Shown here one piece after another: positions 15,199 to 25,009 of a stretch of DNA of 39,826 bases. Each line of letters opens with the position of its first letter. Within the stretch, counting starts at the first letter, position 1. This stretch comes from Alphaproteobacteria bacterium MarineAlpha5_Bin7 (GTDB lineage: Bacteria > Pseudomonadota > Alphaproteobacteria > HIMB59 > GCA-002718135): the NCBI GenBank assembly GCA_002938195.1, contig PTKX01000009.1, positions 1 to 39,826 of the forward strand, read 5' to 3'. Below the pieces are notes generated by a model, which saw nothing but the letters and a program-made list of their open reading frames with translations, was not told where the DNA came from and searched no databases. A program made the translations under genes and the position numbers.

Positions 15199-16182
15199 AT
15201 GACTAATTCTAATTCAAAGCCAAAGACTAGTGTAAGTAATATTCATGAACTGGGTCTTCTAGTAGCCTGTGTTTTAGTTTTATTAATTTTTAGTTTTACA
15301 GCTCCAAATTTTTTTACTGAGAGAAATTTATTAAGTATTTTAAGAAGTGCTTCGTATGTAGGATTAGTAGCATTTCCTATGACTTTTGTCCTAATCAGCA
15401 GAGAAATTGATATTAGCGTTGGACCCTCAGTTGCTTATTCTGGAGTTTTATTTGCTTGCTTAATAAAATGGTACGGAATTAGTTATCCATTAGCAACGAT
15501 TATAGTTTTATTATGGGGGCTGGTGTTAGGGTACGTCGTAGGTATTGTTAGAACTAAACTTTTTGTTCCTACATTTATAACTACATTAGCACTTTGGAGT
15601 GCACTTAGAGGAATGGCACTTTGGCAAACTGATGGCATGCCTGTAATGATAGGCAGTAAAGCTTTTAGACATTTCTTTGGAGGAGATTTCTTAGGATTTC
15701 CAACTGTGACATGGATTATGTTAGTTGTATTTATTATATTTTGGTTTCTTAGTACATATTCTGTTTTGGGTACAAATATTTATGCTGTTGGAGGCAATCC
15801 AAAAGCTGCAAGAAGTGTTGGAATTAATGTAGACGGAATTAAAATTATCACTCTAACAGCAACTAGTTTTTTTTCTGCAGTGGTTGGAATTTTGTTTGTT
15901 GCAAGAGTTTCATCTGGAAATTCCACAGTTGGAGAAGGAATGGAATTCGATGTCATTGCTGCAGTTGTTGTAGGAGGAACTGCTCTTGGTGGAGCGGTAG
16001 GAAGGATGACCGGAACATTGTTAGGTGTTCTATTTATTGCAATGATTGGAAACGGTTTAGTTCATTGGGGTATCGACCCTGATCTTAATAAAGTTGTGCG
16101 AGGCATTATTATTTTTTTAGCAGTAGTAATTAACTCAAATCTAACTCTTAAATCTAATACAGGACCAAAGGGAGAAGATTAG
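15199..16182 (+). CDS. Sugar ABC transporter permease (CUT2 / FrcC-RbsC type)
   Basis: The 327-residue polytopic inner-membrane protein is of the BPD_transp_2 family. It has about 8-10 hydrophobic segments, including SREIDISVGPSVAYSG (about 69-84), the conserved YAVGGNPKAARSVGINVDGIK loop that contacts the ATPase (about 195-215), and a glycine-rich VVVGGTALGGAVGRMTGTLLG stretch near the end. It forms the membrane channel for the sugar bound by the upstream protein. AAAGGA precedes the ATG. Its TAG stop shares one base with the GTG start of the ATPase, so the two are translationally coupled. Confidence 0.92.
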   Translation: MTNSNSKPKTSVSNIHELGLLVACVLVLLIFSFTAPNFFTERNLLSILRSASYVGLVAFPMTFVLISREIDISVGPSVAYSGVLFACLIKWYGISYPLATIIVLLWGLVLGYVVGIVRTKLFVPTFITTLALWSALRGMALWQTDGMPVMIGSKAFRHFFGGDFLGFPTVTWIMLVVFIIFWFLSTYSVLGTNIYAVGGNPKAARSVGINVDGIKIITLTATSFFSAVVGILFVARVSSGNSTVGEGMEFDVIAAVVVGGTALGGAVGRMTGTLLGVLFIAMIGNGLVHWGIDPDLNKVVRGIIIFLAVVINSNLTLKSNTGPKGED

Positions 16183-16922
16183 TGTCAATTTTGCAATTAA
16201 ACAATATTTCAAAAAATTTTGGAGCAATTGTAGCTTTGGATAAAGTTACTTTAAATTTAGAACAGGGTGAAGTTTTGGGTTTGATGGGAGATAATGGAGC
16301 AGGAAAATCTACTTTGATCAAAATTATTGCAGGAAATTTTAAACAATCTGAAGGGGAAATATTATTTGAAAATAATAATGTTGAATTTAATAAACCTATG
16401 GATGCAAGGAACAAAGGCATTGAAGTAGTTTATCAAGATTTAGCATTATGTGATAATTTAACTGCAGCATCTAATATTTATCTTACAAGAGAACTAAAGA
16501 AAAAATTTGGACCTTTCTCTATAATTGATTTTAAACGCATGTTTGAATCTGCAAAAAATATTTTTGCTGAGTTAAAATCAGAAACATTACCTAATGAAAC
16601 TGTTAAAATGATGTCTGGTGGACAAAGACAGGCAGTTGCTCTAGCTAGGACCAAATTATCTAAAGCAAAAGTTGTATTACTTGACGAACCTACTGCAGCA
16701 ATTAGTGTAAGACAAGTAGCTGAGGTCTTAGAATTAATTAGGCAATTAAAAGCTCAAGGTATATCAGTAGTTATTATTAGTCATAGAATGCCTGATGTTT
16801 TTGCAGTAAGTGATAGAATAGCTGTTTTAAGAAGAGGCAAGCTAGTTGCTAATAAATTTGCTAAAGAAAGTTCGGCAGAAGAAGTTACAGCTTTAATTAC
16901 AGGAGCTTTAGAGACGGCTTGA
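16182..16922 (+). CDS. Sugar ABC transporter ATP-binding protein (single-domain, FrcA-like)
   Basis: The 246-residue protein has one complete ABC domain: Walker A GDNGAGKST (36-44), Q-loop Q85, signature SGGQRQ (145-150), Walker B VVLLDE with D168/E169, and H-loop H201. Most CUT2 importers (XylG, RbsA) use a double ATPase of about 500 residues. The single-domain form matches FrcA of rhizobial fructose/mannose/ribose transport and would work as a homodimer. The GTG start overlaps the permease stop and follows GGGAGAAG. The order binding protein, permease, ATPase is complete, so this is a full importer. The window-start fragment belongs to a second importer. Confidence 0.92.
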   Translation: MSILQLNNISKNFGAIVALDKVTLNLEQGEVLGLMGDNGAGKSTLIKIIAGNFKQSEGEILFENNNVEFNKPMDARNKGIEVVYQDLALCDNLTAASNIYLTRELKKKFGPFSIIDFKRMFESAKNIFAELKSETLPNETVKMMSGGQRQAVALARTKLSKAKVVLLDEPTAAISVRQVAEVLELIRQLKAQGISVVIISHRMPDVFAVSDRIAVLRRGKLVANKFAKESSAEEVTALITGALETA

Positions 16923-16944
16923 AAACAATTACTTAAATTTTTTT

Positions 16945-17994
16945 GTGAAAATAGAAAAAGAGCATATCTGCAATATCAATAATCAAGAAATTATTAAAGT
17001 TAAATTTGTTAATGATAACAATTACTCAGTAGAATTTTTTAATTATGGAGGATATTTTCATAAGATTATAATTCCCTATAAAAATAATCCAAAAAAATAT
17101 GAAGATGTTATTCTTGGCTATGAAAATTTTAAAGAATATCTTACCGATAAAGATTATATTAATGCTCTAGTTGGAAGAGTGTGCGGCAGGATTAGTTACG
17201 CAAAATTTTTACTTAATGATAAGGAATATAAATTAAAACAAAATGATGGAATACATCATATTCATGGAGGGGAAAAAGGATTTACCCAAAATATTTGGAA
17301 AATAAATAATATTGGACAAAAAAATAATAAATTATTTTGTGAGCTTTATTATCACTCAAAACATTTGGAAGAAGGATATCCAGGCAATGTTGACTGTACA
17401 GCTCAATATAGTTTTAATAATGAAAATGAAATTGAAATAAAATTTAGCGCCGTAACAGACCAGGATACAATAATAAACTTAACTAATCATAATTATTGGA
17501 ATTTTCATGGTCATAATGATTATTATCAAAAAATTGATGATCATTTTCTAAAAATTAATAGTGACTATGTCTGTGAAGTAGATAAAAAGCAAATTCCTTC
17601 AGGAAAATTAATTAATGTTAATAAAACTAAATATGATCTAAGAGAAATTAAAAAAATAGATAAATTTATATTAGGTCAAGATGGAATTGATCATTGTTAC
17701 ACTATTGATGACAATAAAAAATTATTAGAAGTATCAACCATTTACAGTAATTACACCAAAATGGGTATGATTTTTTCAACAGATCAGCCAGGTTTACAAC
17801 TTTATACTGGCAATATGATGGCAGATAAATATTTAGGAAAGTATAATAAAAAATATGGATTACAACACGGAATTTGTTTTGAAGCTCAGATATATCCAGA
17901 TGCAATTAATCAACCAAATTTTAAAAGCCCTATATTAAGACCGGGGGAAAAGTACTCATCAAGAATTATTATGAAGTTAAAAAATAATTTCTAG
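16945..17994 (+). CDS. galM: Aldose 1-epimerase (mutarotase)
   Basis: The 349-residue protein fits GalM in length and motifs: GRVCGRI, HHIHGGEKGF with a catalytic-type His at about 107, NLTNHNYWNF with His182, and a late CFEAQ with the Glu base. It interconverts alpha and beta anomers of aldoses in the cytoplasm. It starts with GTG, 22 bases after the ABC ATPase, and precedes xylulokinase and xylose isomerase. It probably supplies the anomer used by the isomerase. The exact sugar is not fixed by the sequence. The gene is very rich in AAT/AAA codons. Confidence 0.87.
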   Translation: MKIEKEHICNINNQEIIKVKFVNDNNYSVEFFNYGGYFHKIIIPYKNNPKKYEDVILGYENFKEYLTDKDYINALVGRVCGRISYAKFLLNDKEYKLKQNDGIHHIHGGEKGFTQNIWKINNIGQKNNKLFCELYYHSKHLEEGYPGNVDCTAQYSFNNENEIEIKFSAVTDQDTIINLTNHNYWNFHGHNDYYQKIDDHFLKINSDYVCEVDKKQIPSGKLINVNKTKYDLREIKKIDKFILGQDGIDHCYTIDDNKKLLEVSTIYSNYTKMGMIFSTDQPGLQLYTGNMMADKYLGKYNKKYGLQHGICFEAQIYPDAINQPNFKSPILRPGEKYSSRIIMKLKNNF

Positions 17995-18026
17995 CAAGCT
18001 TATTTTTTTCAATCTATAATAACATA

Positions 18027-19511
18027 ATGTTTATAGGAATAGATTTAGGAACCTCATCAGTAAAAACAATTTTAATTGATGCAAATCAAACTTCATTATC
18101 AACTCATATTGAGAATATTGAATTATTTAATCCAAGTGTAGGGTATTATGAGCAAGATCCTGAAAGTTGGTACGATGCAACAATAAAATGTTTTAATAAA
18201 ATTAAAACAGAGAAACCAAAAGAATTTTCAGCAGTTAAAGCAATAGGGATTTCAGGACAAATGCATGGAGCAACATTAATTGATAAAAATAATAAAGTTC
18301 TGCGTCCGTGTATTCTTTGGAATGATACTAGATCATTTAAACAATGTACTTATATGGAAAATACATGTTCTTCTTTAAGAAAAGAATCTGGAAATATTGC
18401 TATGCCTGGATTTACAGCTCCAAAAATATTATGGGTTAAGGAAAATGAAAAAGAAATTTTTAACAAAATTCATAAAGTCTTATTACCAAAAGATTACCTT
18501 CGATTTAAATTAACAAATACTTTCTATACTGATATGTCAGATGCATCAGGAACTTTGTGGTTAAATGTAAAAGAGAGACGTTGGTCAAAGACTTTATTAA
18601 ATTTAACTGATTTATCAGAAGACCATATGCCAAGATTAGTAGAAGGAAATCAAAAAACGGCTATAGTAGATAAAAAACTAGCTAATGAATTAGGGTTTAA
18701 AAATGATGTTTTAATTGCTGGTGGAGCAGGAGATCAGGCTGCTGGCGCAACTGGTGCAGGAGTAATAAAATCTAATCAATCGGTAATTTCTCTTGGAACA
18801 TCTGGAGTATATTTTTCACCAACAAATGAATTTATATCTAATACTAAAGACGCAGTTCATTCATTTTGTCATTGTATACCCAAAACATGGCATCATATGT
18901 CAGTGATGTTAAGTGCAACAAATTGTTTAGATTGGATAAGTAAAATTTGTGGATTAAATATTTCAGAAACAATGAAGAAGATAGAAAATTTCTCAAATTA
19001 TAAATTTGAATTAAATTCTACTCCATATTTTTTACCTTATTTAAGTGGCGAGCGAACACCTCATAACAATGCGTATCTTAGAGGATCTTTTCATTTACTT
19101 AATACTTCTACAGATACTGATTCATTAATTTATTCTGTTCTCGAGGGTATTAGTTTTGGAATCAAAGATGGATATGAATCTACTCACTCTGTTAGCCCAA
19201 AAAGTGAGGAAATATACTTGATTGGAGGGGGCTCAAAAAATATATTTTGGGCTAACTTAATTTCATCAACATTGAATCAATCTATTTTAATAGGTGAAGA
19301 TGCTAATTTGGGACCAGCTTTAGGAGTTGCTAGACTAGCCATGCTTTCTACAGAAGATTTCTCACTAAATGAAGTGATTAAAAGTATGAAAATAAAAAAA
19401 GAATGTTCTATAGATAATAATTTATGCGAAAGGTTAGATAAAAGGTATAAAGTTTGGAAACAAATTGTTAATATTAATAAACCTATAGCTAGTAAATTAA
19501 TGGAGAATTAA
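18027..19511 (+). CDS. xylB: Xylulokinase (FGGY family)
   Basis: The 494-residue FGGY kinase has DLGTSSVK for the N-terminal ATP site (6-13), SGQMHG (76-81) as in xylulokinases, and GGAGDQAAGATGAG with the catalytic Asp at 236. A late IGGGSKNIFWANL motif belongs to the C-terminal domain. It phosphorylates D-xylulose to xylulose 5-phosphate, the entry into the pentose phosphate pathway. It is 32 bases after galM and 2 bases before xylA, so kinase and isomerase are made together. The SGQMHG motif and the adjacent xylA favour xylulose over glycerol or ribulose. Confidence 0.93.
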   Translation: MFIGIDLGTSSVKTILIDANQTSLSTHIENIELFNPSVGYYEQDPESWYDATIKCFNKIKTEKPKEFSAVKAIGISGQMHGATLIDKNNKVLRPCILWNDTRSFKQCTYMENTCSSLRKESGNIAMPGFTAPKILWVKENEKEIFNKIHKVLLPKDYLRFKLTNTFYTDMSDASGTLWLNVKERRWSKTLLNLTDLSEDHMPRLVEGNQKTAIVDKKLANELGFKNDVLIAGGAGDQAAGATGAGVIKSNQSVISLGTSGVYFSPTNEFISNTKDAVHSFCHCIPKTWHHMSVMLSATNCLDWISKICGLNISETMKKIENFSNYKFELNSTPYFLPYLSGERTPHNNAYLRGSFHLLNTSTDTDSLIYSVLEGISFGIKDGYESTHSVSPKSEEIYLIGGGSKNIFWANLISSTLNQSILIGEDANLGPALGVARLAMLSTEDFSLNEVIKSMKIKKECSIDNNLCERLDKRYKVWKQIVNINKPIASKLMEN

Positions 19512-19513
19512 TT

Positions 19514-20827
19514 ATGAGTGAATACTTCAAAGATATAAATCATATAAAATTTGAAGGTCCGGAAAGTGAAAATCCGTTAAGTTTTAAATTTTATAATGAA
19601 GATCAAGTAGTTTTAGGAAAAACTATGAAGGAGCATTTTCGCTTTGCTACTTGCTATTGGCATACATTTACCTGGCCAGGATTAGATCCTTTTGGAGGAC
19701 CAACTCTTGAAAGACCATGGATGCAAGTAGGCGATCCTCTTAAAATGGCTGAGATTAAGCTTGATGCAGCTTTTGATTTTTTTAATAAAATCAAAACTCC
19801 TTTTTTTTGCTTTCACGATAGAGATATTGCACCTGAAGGCAATACATATAAAGAAACAAAAAAAAATTTAGATCACATAGTCGAGTTAATGGAAAAGAAA
19901 ATGGAAGAAACCAAGATGAAATTATTATGGGGTACTGCAAATGCATTTTCTCATAAAAGATATATGTCTGGAGCTTCAACAAATCCTGATCCTGAAGTAT
20001 TTGCATTTGTGGCTACTCAAGTTAAAAATTGTATGGATATTACAAAAAGATTAGGAGGCGAAAATTATGTTTTGTGGGGAGGAAGAGAAGGTTATGAAAC
20101 TATATTAAATACTAACATGAAATTAGAAATGGATAATTTATCAAGATTTTTAGAATTAGTAGTAGATTATAAACATAAAATTGGCTTTAAAGGTTTAATA
20201 CTTCTAGAACCAAAGCCACATGAGCCAACTAAGCACCAATATGATTTTGATGCTGCATCTTGCTTAGCCCTTATACGCAAAGCTGGATTAGAGAAAGAAG
20301 TAAAACTAAATATTGAAGTTAATCATGCAACTTTATCTGGACACAACTTCGAGCATGAAATTGCTTATGCCATTGCAAATAATGCGCTTGGCAGTATTGA
20401 TATAAATAGAGGAGATACTATGCTGGGATGGGATACAGATCAATTTCCAAATAATCCAGCGGACTTAATTTTGGCATTTTACCATATATTTTCTAATGGC
20501 GGTCTTAAAAATGGAGGTTTTAATTTTGATGCAAAAATTAGAAGACAATCTATTGATCCTGAAGATTTATTTTATGCTCATATTGGAGCAATGGATGTTT
20601 GCGCTAAAACTCTGATTGCTACAGAAAAATTAATCAATGAAGGCATTCTTAGTAAACATATTGATGAAAGATATTCAAATTGGTATAAAGATTTAGGAAA
20701 TTTTATCCATGATAAAAGTACAAACTTAGAAAAAATTTCTCAGTTAGTAGTAGAAAATAAAATTAATCCAAAGCCAAAATCGGGCCAACAAGAGTTGTTA
20801 GAAAATATTTTAAATAAATATTTATAA
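19514..20827 (+). CDS. xylA: Xylose isomerase
   Basis: The 437-residue enzyme is full length. Catalytic FHDRD gives H101 and D104, the same numbering as the E. coli enzyme. LEPKPHEPTKHQYDFD carries the metal Glu and substrate Lys, and IDINRGD and LGWDTDQFP give the second metal site. It converts D-xylose to D-xylulose with Mg2+/Mn2+/Co2+, and may also isomerise glucose to fructose. GGAG lies before ATG, and the gene follows xylB by 2 bases. With the transporter, galM and xylB it gives a complete xylose route. It is the last gene of the catabolic block before ribF. Confidence 0.96.
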   Translation: MSEYFKDINHIKFEGPESENPLSFKFYNEDQVVLGKTMKEHFRFATCYWHTFTWPGLDPFGGPTLERPWMQVGDPLKMAEIKLDAAFDFFNKIKTPFFCFHDRDIAPEGNTYKETKKNLDHIVELMEKKMEETKMKLLWGTANAFSHKRYMSGASTNPDPEVFAFVATQVKNCMDITKRLGGENYVLWGGREGYETILNTNMKLEMDNLSRFLELVVDYKHKIGFKGLILLEPKPHEPTKHQYDFDAASCLALIRKAGLEKEVKLNIEVNHATLSGHNFEHEIAYAIANNALGSIDINRGDTMLGWDTDQFPNNPADLILAFYHIFSNGGLKNGGFNFDAKIRRQSIDPEDLFYAHIGAMDVCAKTLIATEKLINEGILSKHIDERYSNWYKDLGNFIHDKSTNLEKISQLVVENKINPKPKSGQQELLENILNKYL

Positions 20828-20836
20828 TTTGAAATT

Positions 20837-21769
20837 GTGAAAACATTTAGAATTAATTCAACTACTAGTTTTAATGAACCGGGTTTAAACTTGGCCATTG
20901 GTAATTTTGATGGAGTGCATGTTGGACATCAAGTTGTTATAAAAAAACTTGTTAAAGAATCAAAAAAAATAAATTTTAAGTCAGCTATATTAAGTTTTAT
21001 GCCTCATCCAAGACAATATTTTACAAATAACTATGAGGATTTTAATATTATAGATGAGAATGAAAAAATAACTTTATTTAAAAATTTGAATATTGATTAT
21101 TATATTTCTTTAAAATTTGACTCTAATTTAGCCTCATTAAGTCCAGAAAAGTTTATTCAAGATATTTTAGTTGAAAAACTTAAAGTAAAAAATATCACAG
21201 TTGGATATGATTTTAAATTTGGGAAAGACAGAAAAGGAAATACTGATCTTTTACAGAAATTATCAAATCAATATAATTATAAAGTCTCAATTATTGATCA
21301 AATCAAAAGTGAAAAAGATTCTTTAGTTTATTCTTCATCTTTAATTAGAAAAAAAATAAAGGAAGGAGATTTTGAAGGTGTGTCATCAATGTTAGGAAGA
21401 AATTGGCGTTTAAGTGGCGAGGTAATTCATGGTGATAAAAGAGCTAGTAAAATCAATTTTCCTACAGCCAATATAATTCCTAAAAAAATTATTAAACCAA
21501 AAAGAGGAGTATATGCTATTAAAGCTATATATTTGAACAATTTATATAAAGGTATCGCAAATTTTGGTTATAGACCGACTATTAAAGGAAAAATATTGCT
21601 TCTCGAAGCTCATTTATTTAATTTTGATCAAAATATATATTCTAAGGATTTGACTGTTGAATTTCTAACATTTATTAGAGAGGAGAAAAAATTTAATGAT
21701 TTTACATCCTTAACAAAACAAATTCAAAAAGATATTCAAATAGTAAAAAAGTATCATTCAGAGAAATAG
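20837..21769 (+). CDS. ribF: Bifunctional riboflavin kinase / FAD synthetase
   Basis: The 310-residue protein has both RibF domains. The N-terminal FAD synthetase has GNFDGVHVGH (about 22-31) and an SSSLIRKKI segment at about 167-175. The C-terminal riboflavin kinase has HGDKRASKINFPTAN, with the metal/nucleotide-binding Thr-Asn, and KRGVYAIKA. It makes FMN and FAD in the cytoplasm. It uses a GTG start 9 bases after xylA, and its TAG stop touches the ileS ATG. The ribF-ileS-lspA order is common in proteobacteria, so the core genome resumes here. Confidence 0.95.
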   Translation: MKTFRINSTTSFNEPGLNLAIGNFDGVHVGHQVVIKKLVKESKKINFKSAILSFMPHPRQYFTNNYEDFNIIDENEKITLFKNLNIDYYISLKFDSNLASLSPEKFIQDILVEKLKVKNITVGYDFKFGKDRKGNTDLLQKLSNQYNYKVSIIDQIKSEKDSLVYSSSLIRKKIKEGDFEGVSSMLGRNWRLSGEVIHGDKRASKINFPTANIIPKKIIKPKRGVYAIKAIYLNNLYKGIANFGYRPTIKGKILLLEAHLFNFDQNIYSKDLTVEFLTFIREEKKFNDFTSLTKQIQKDIQIVKKYHSEK

Positions 21770-24547
21770 ATGGAATATAAAAATACAATTTTTTTACCCA
21801 AAACATCTTTTGAGATGCGAGCAAATCTTCCCTTAAAGGAACCAAAAATTTTAGAAAATTGGGATAAACAAAATATTTATAAAAAATTAAGAGAAAATTC
21901 AAAAGGTAAAGAAAAATTTGTATTACATGATGGCCCCCCGTATGCAAATGGGCACATTCATATGGGAACAGCTCTTAATAAAATATTAAAAGACGTAATA
22001 GTTAGAACGCAACAAATGACCGGTAAAGATTCAATTTATGTTCCAGGTTGGGACTGTCATGGTTTGCCCATTGAATGGAAAATTGAAGAAGAGTATAGAA
22101 AAAAAGGAAAAAATAAAGATGATGTTCCTATTGTTCAATTCAGGAAAGAATGCAGGGAATTTGCAGAAAAATGGATTAATATCCAAAAAAAAGAATTTAG
22201 AAGACTGGGTGTAGAAGGTGATTGGGATAATCCTTATCTAACGATGTCAAATGAAGCCGAAGCGCAAATAGTAAGAGAATTAGGAAAATTTTTACTCGAT
22301 GAAAGTTTATATAAGGGGGCAAGACCTGTTTTATGGTCAGTAGTTGAAAAAACTGCGTTAGCAGATGCTGAAGTAGAATATGAAGATCATACTTCTAATA
22401 CTATTTACGTTAAGTTTAAAGTCAAACAAAGTAAAATAAACGAACTTGTTGATAACAATCTACTTATTTGGACTACTACTCCGTGGACAATTCCTGGCAA
22501 TAGAGCCTTAGCTTACAGTTCAGAAATACAATATACATTAATAGAAATTCAAGAAACTACTGAAACTAGTTTAGCGAGAATAGGCGATAAAATTGTAATT
22601 GCTGAAGAATTAAAGCAAAATGTATTTCAAGAAGTTGGTATAAATAAATTTAGTGTAATAAAAAAATTCATTGGAAAAGAATTAATCAATACAGTCTGTG
22701 AACATCCTTTTAAAGAAATTGGTTATGATTTTAGTATCAGAGCTCTGGAAGCTGATTTTGTGACGTTAGAACAAGGTACTGGAATAGTTCATATAGCTCC
22801 TGGACATGGTGCCGATGATTATAATTTAGGAATAAAAAATGGCATTGATGTAGTTCAAACTGTTAACGATGACGGAAAATACAATGAAAATGTAAAAGGA
22901 TTTGAGGGAGAGCATGTATATAAAGTTGATTTAAAAATAGCTGATAAACTTAAGGATTTAAATAAACTTATTTACTTAGGTAAGTTAAGACATAGTTACC
23001 CGCACTCTTGGAGATCTAAAGCACCTTTAATTTTTAGAAATACTCCTCAATGGTTTATCTCTATGGAAAAGCAAAACTTAAGAGAAAAAGCTTTAAAATC
23101 TATAGATGTTACAAAATTTTACCCTCCCCAAGGTCAGTTGAGATTAAGATCAATGATAGAGACAAGACCTGATTGGTGCATTTCAAGACAAAGAGTCTGG
23201 GGTGTTCCATTACCTCTCTTTGTTAATAAGAAAACAGGACAACCTTTGAGGGATCAAAATGTTATAAATAGGATAGCTGATATATATGAAAAAGAGGGAA
23301 GTGATTCTTGGTTTATTAAAGACCCTGAATATTTTTTAGGCAAAGAATATAATTCTGAAGATTACGAACAAATAAAAGATGTAGTTGAAGTTTGGTTTGA
23401 TAGTGGGTCAACGCACGCATTTTGTTTAGAAAAAAGAGATGATTTAAAATGGCCTGCCTCTATGTACTTAGAGGGAAGTGACCAACATAGAGGATGGTTT
23501 CATTCTTCCTTATTAGAATCCTCTGGAACCAGAGGAAGAGCACCCTACGAAAGTGTGCTAACCCATGGATTTGTAGTTGATGGCAAAGGAAGAAAGATGT
23601 CTAAATCTTTAGGCAATGCTATGACGCCAGATGATATTTTAAAAAAATATGGCGTAGATATTTTAAGGCTATGGGTTGTTGCTTCAGATTATTATGATGA
23701 TTTAAAACTTGATAACTTTATTTTACAAGCGCAAACAGACTCTTATCGAAGAATAAGAAATACTTTTAGATACTTAATTGGGAATTTACATGAGTTTCAA
23801 GATAAAGAAAAGATTTCTATATCTGAATTTCCTGAATTAGAAAAATATATATTACACAGATTATGGGAAGTTGATCAAATTATTCAAGAATGTATTGATA
23901 CATATAATTTTCATTTAATGTTTACTACTTTATTAAATTTTTGTTCTAATGACTTATCTTCTTTTTATTTTGATATAAGAAAAGACACTATTTATTGTGA
24001 TACTCATTCTTCAAATAAAAGAAGAGCTGCAAGAACATTGCTAGATATACTTTTTGATTTTTTAATTCGTTGGTTAGCCCCTTCTTTAGTTTTTACTTGT
24101 GAAGAAGCTTGGCAAGCAAGAGGGAATAATACAAGCATTCATCTTAAAGATTTTCTTAAGGCTGAAAATAGTTTTAAAAATCATCATTTATCAGAAACAT
24201 GGCAAACCGTTAAAAATATACGTAAAGTTATTACTGGGGCATTAGAAAAAAAACGTGCAGATAAATATATTGGTTCTAGTTTAGAAGCCCATGCTGAAAT
24301 ATATTTAGATAATAAATTAAAAAAACTAATGCAAGATGTAGATTTTTCAGAAATAGCTATAATTTCTTCTTTTGAAATAAAAGATATCAATGAGTCCTTA
24401 AATTATTTTAGTCTAGATGAAATAGAAGGTGTGTCTGTAAATATAAGTAAAGCAAGTGGAAGTAAATGCCAAAGATGTTGGAAATATGAAAAGGAAATTA
24501 ACTCAAGAACCATTTGTCAAAGATGCGAAGATGCAATATCTATATAA
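21770..24547 (+). CDS. ileS: Isoleucyl-tRNA synthetase
   Basis: The 925-residue class I synthetase has the HIGH-type motif in PPYANGHIHMG (about 56-66) and KMSKSLGN for the KMSKS loop. The editing domain has WTTTPWTIPGNRAL. The C-terminal zinc finger has CQRCWKYE and CQRCED. Length and domain order match the bacterial-type enzyme. It charges tRNA-Ile. The start directly follows the ribF stop, giving coupled translation. Confidence 0.97.
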   Translation: MEYKNTIFLPKTSFEMRANLPLKEPKILENWDKQNIYKKLRENSKGKEKFVLHDGPPYANGHIHMGTALNKILKDVIVRTQQMTGKDSIYVPGWDCHGLPIEWKIEEEYRKKGKNKDDVPIVQFRKECREFAEKWINIQKKEFRRLGVEGDWDNPYLTMSNEAEAQIVRELGKFLLDESLYKGARPVLWSVVEKTALADAEVEYEDHTSNTIYVKFKVKQSKINELVDNNLLIWTTTPWTIPGNRALAYSSEIQYTLIEIQETTETSLARIGDKIVIAEELKQNVFQEVGINKFSVIKKFIGKELINTVCEHPFKEIGYDFSIRALEADFVTLEQGTGIVHIAPGHGADDYNLGIKNGIDVVQTVNDDGKYNENVKGFEGEHVYKVDLKIADKLKDLNKLIYLGKLRHSYPHSWRSKAPLIFRNTPQWFISMEKQNLREKALKSIDVTKFYPPQGQLRLRSMIETRPDWCISRQRVWGVPLPLFVNKKTGQPLRDQNVINRIADIYEKEGSDSWFIKDPEYFLGKEYNSEDYEQIKDVVEVWFDSGSTHAFCLEKRDDLKWPASMYLEGSDQHRGWFHSSLLESSGTRGRAPYESVLTHGFVVDGKGRKMSKSLGNAMTPDDILKKYGVDILRLWVVASDYYDDLKLDNFILQAQTDSYRRIRNTFRYLIGNLHEFQDKEKISISEFPELEKYILHRLWEVDQIIQECIDTYNFHLMFTTLLNFCSNDLSSFYFDIRKDTIYCDTHSSNKRRAARTLLDILFDFLIRWLAPSLVFTCEEAWQARGNNTSIHLKDFLKAENSFKNHHLSETWQTVKNIRKVITGALEKKRADKYIGSSLEAHAEIYLDNKLKKLMQDVDFSEIAIISSFEIKDINESLNYFSLDEIEGVSVNISKASGSKCQRCWKYEKEINSRTICQRCEDAISI

Positions 24548-24553
24548 TTATTT

Positions 24554-25009
24554 GTGAAAAAATTATTTATATTATTTTTATTAGTTTCAGCTGATTTGTT
24601 AGTAAAAAGCTTTGTTTACGAAAATATCCAATTAAACTCTTTTATTAATATTCTTCCATTTTTAGAAATAACACATATTCATAATTATGGTATATCATTT
24701 GGCTTATTATCAGGGTTAATTTCAAAAGAAATTATAATAATCATTAGCTTAATTATTACTTCTATAATTTTTTACTTATACATCAAATCCTTTGATAAAA
24801 TTGAAAAATGGGGATTACTAATTATTATAGCGGGGGCAATTTCTAATATAGTTGATAGGGCATTAAATGATTATGTTTTGGATTTTATTCATTTACAATA
24901 TAATAACTATTATTGGCCTGCATTTAATTTTGCAGACATTTATATTACGATTGGAGTATTGCTAATTTTATATAAAGTTGTAATAGATTTAAAAAAAAAT
25001 AAGATATGA
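24554..25009 (+). CDS. lspA: Lipoprotein signal peptidase (signal peptidase II)
   Basis: The 151-residue inner-membrane aspartyl protease has four hydrophobic segments and the family motifs HNYGISFGL, NIVDRALNDYVLDFI (D101) and FNFADIY (D128). These two Asp residues form the catalytic pair. It cleaves prolipoprotein signal peptides before the lipidated Cys. It starts with GTG, 6 bases after ileS, and overlaps the next gene by ATGA. That next gene encodes a predicted lipoprotein and so a likely substrate. Confidence 0.95.
   Translation: MKKLFILFLLVSADLLVKSFVYENIQLNSFINILPFLEITHIHNYGISFGLLSGLISKEIIIIISLIITSIIFYLYIKSFDKIEKWGLLIIIAGAISNIVDRALNDYVLDFIHLQYNNYYWPAFNFADIYITIGVLLILYKVVIDLKKNKI

Noticed and set aside
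1-20827. Treating the catabolic block as a mobile island
   Set aside because: No integrase, transposase, tRNA gene, direct repeat or clear base-composition shift is visible at its edges; gene content alone is not enough.
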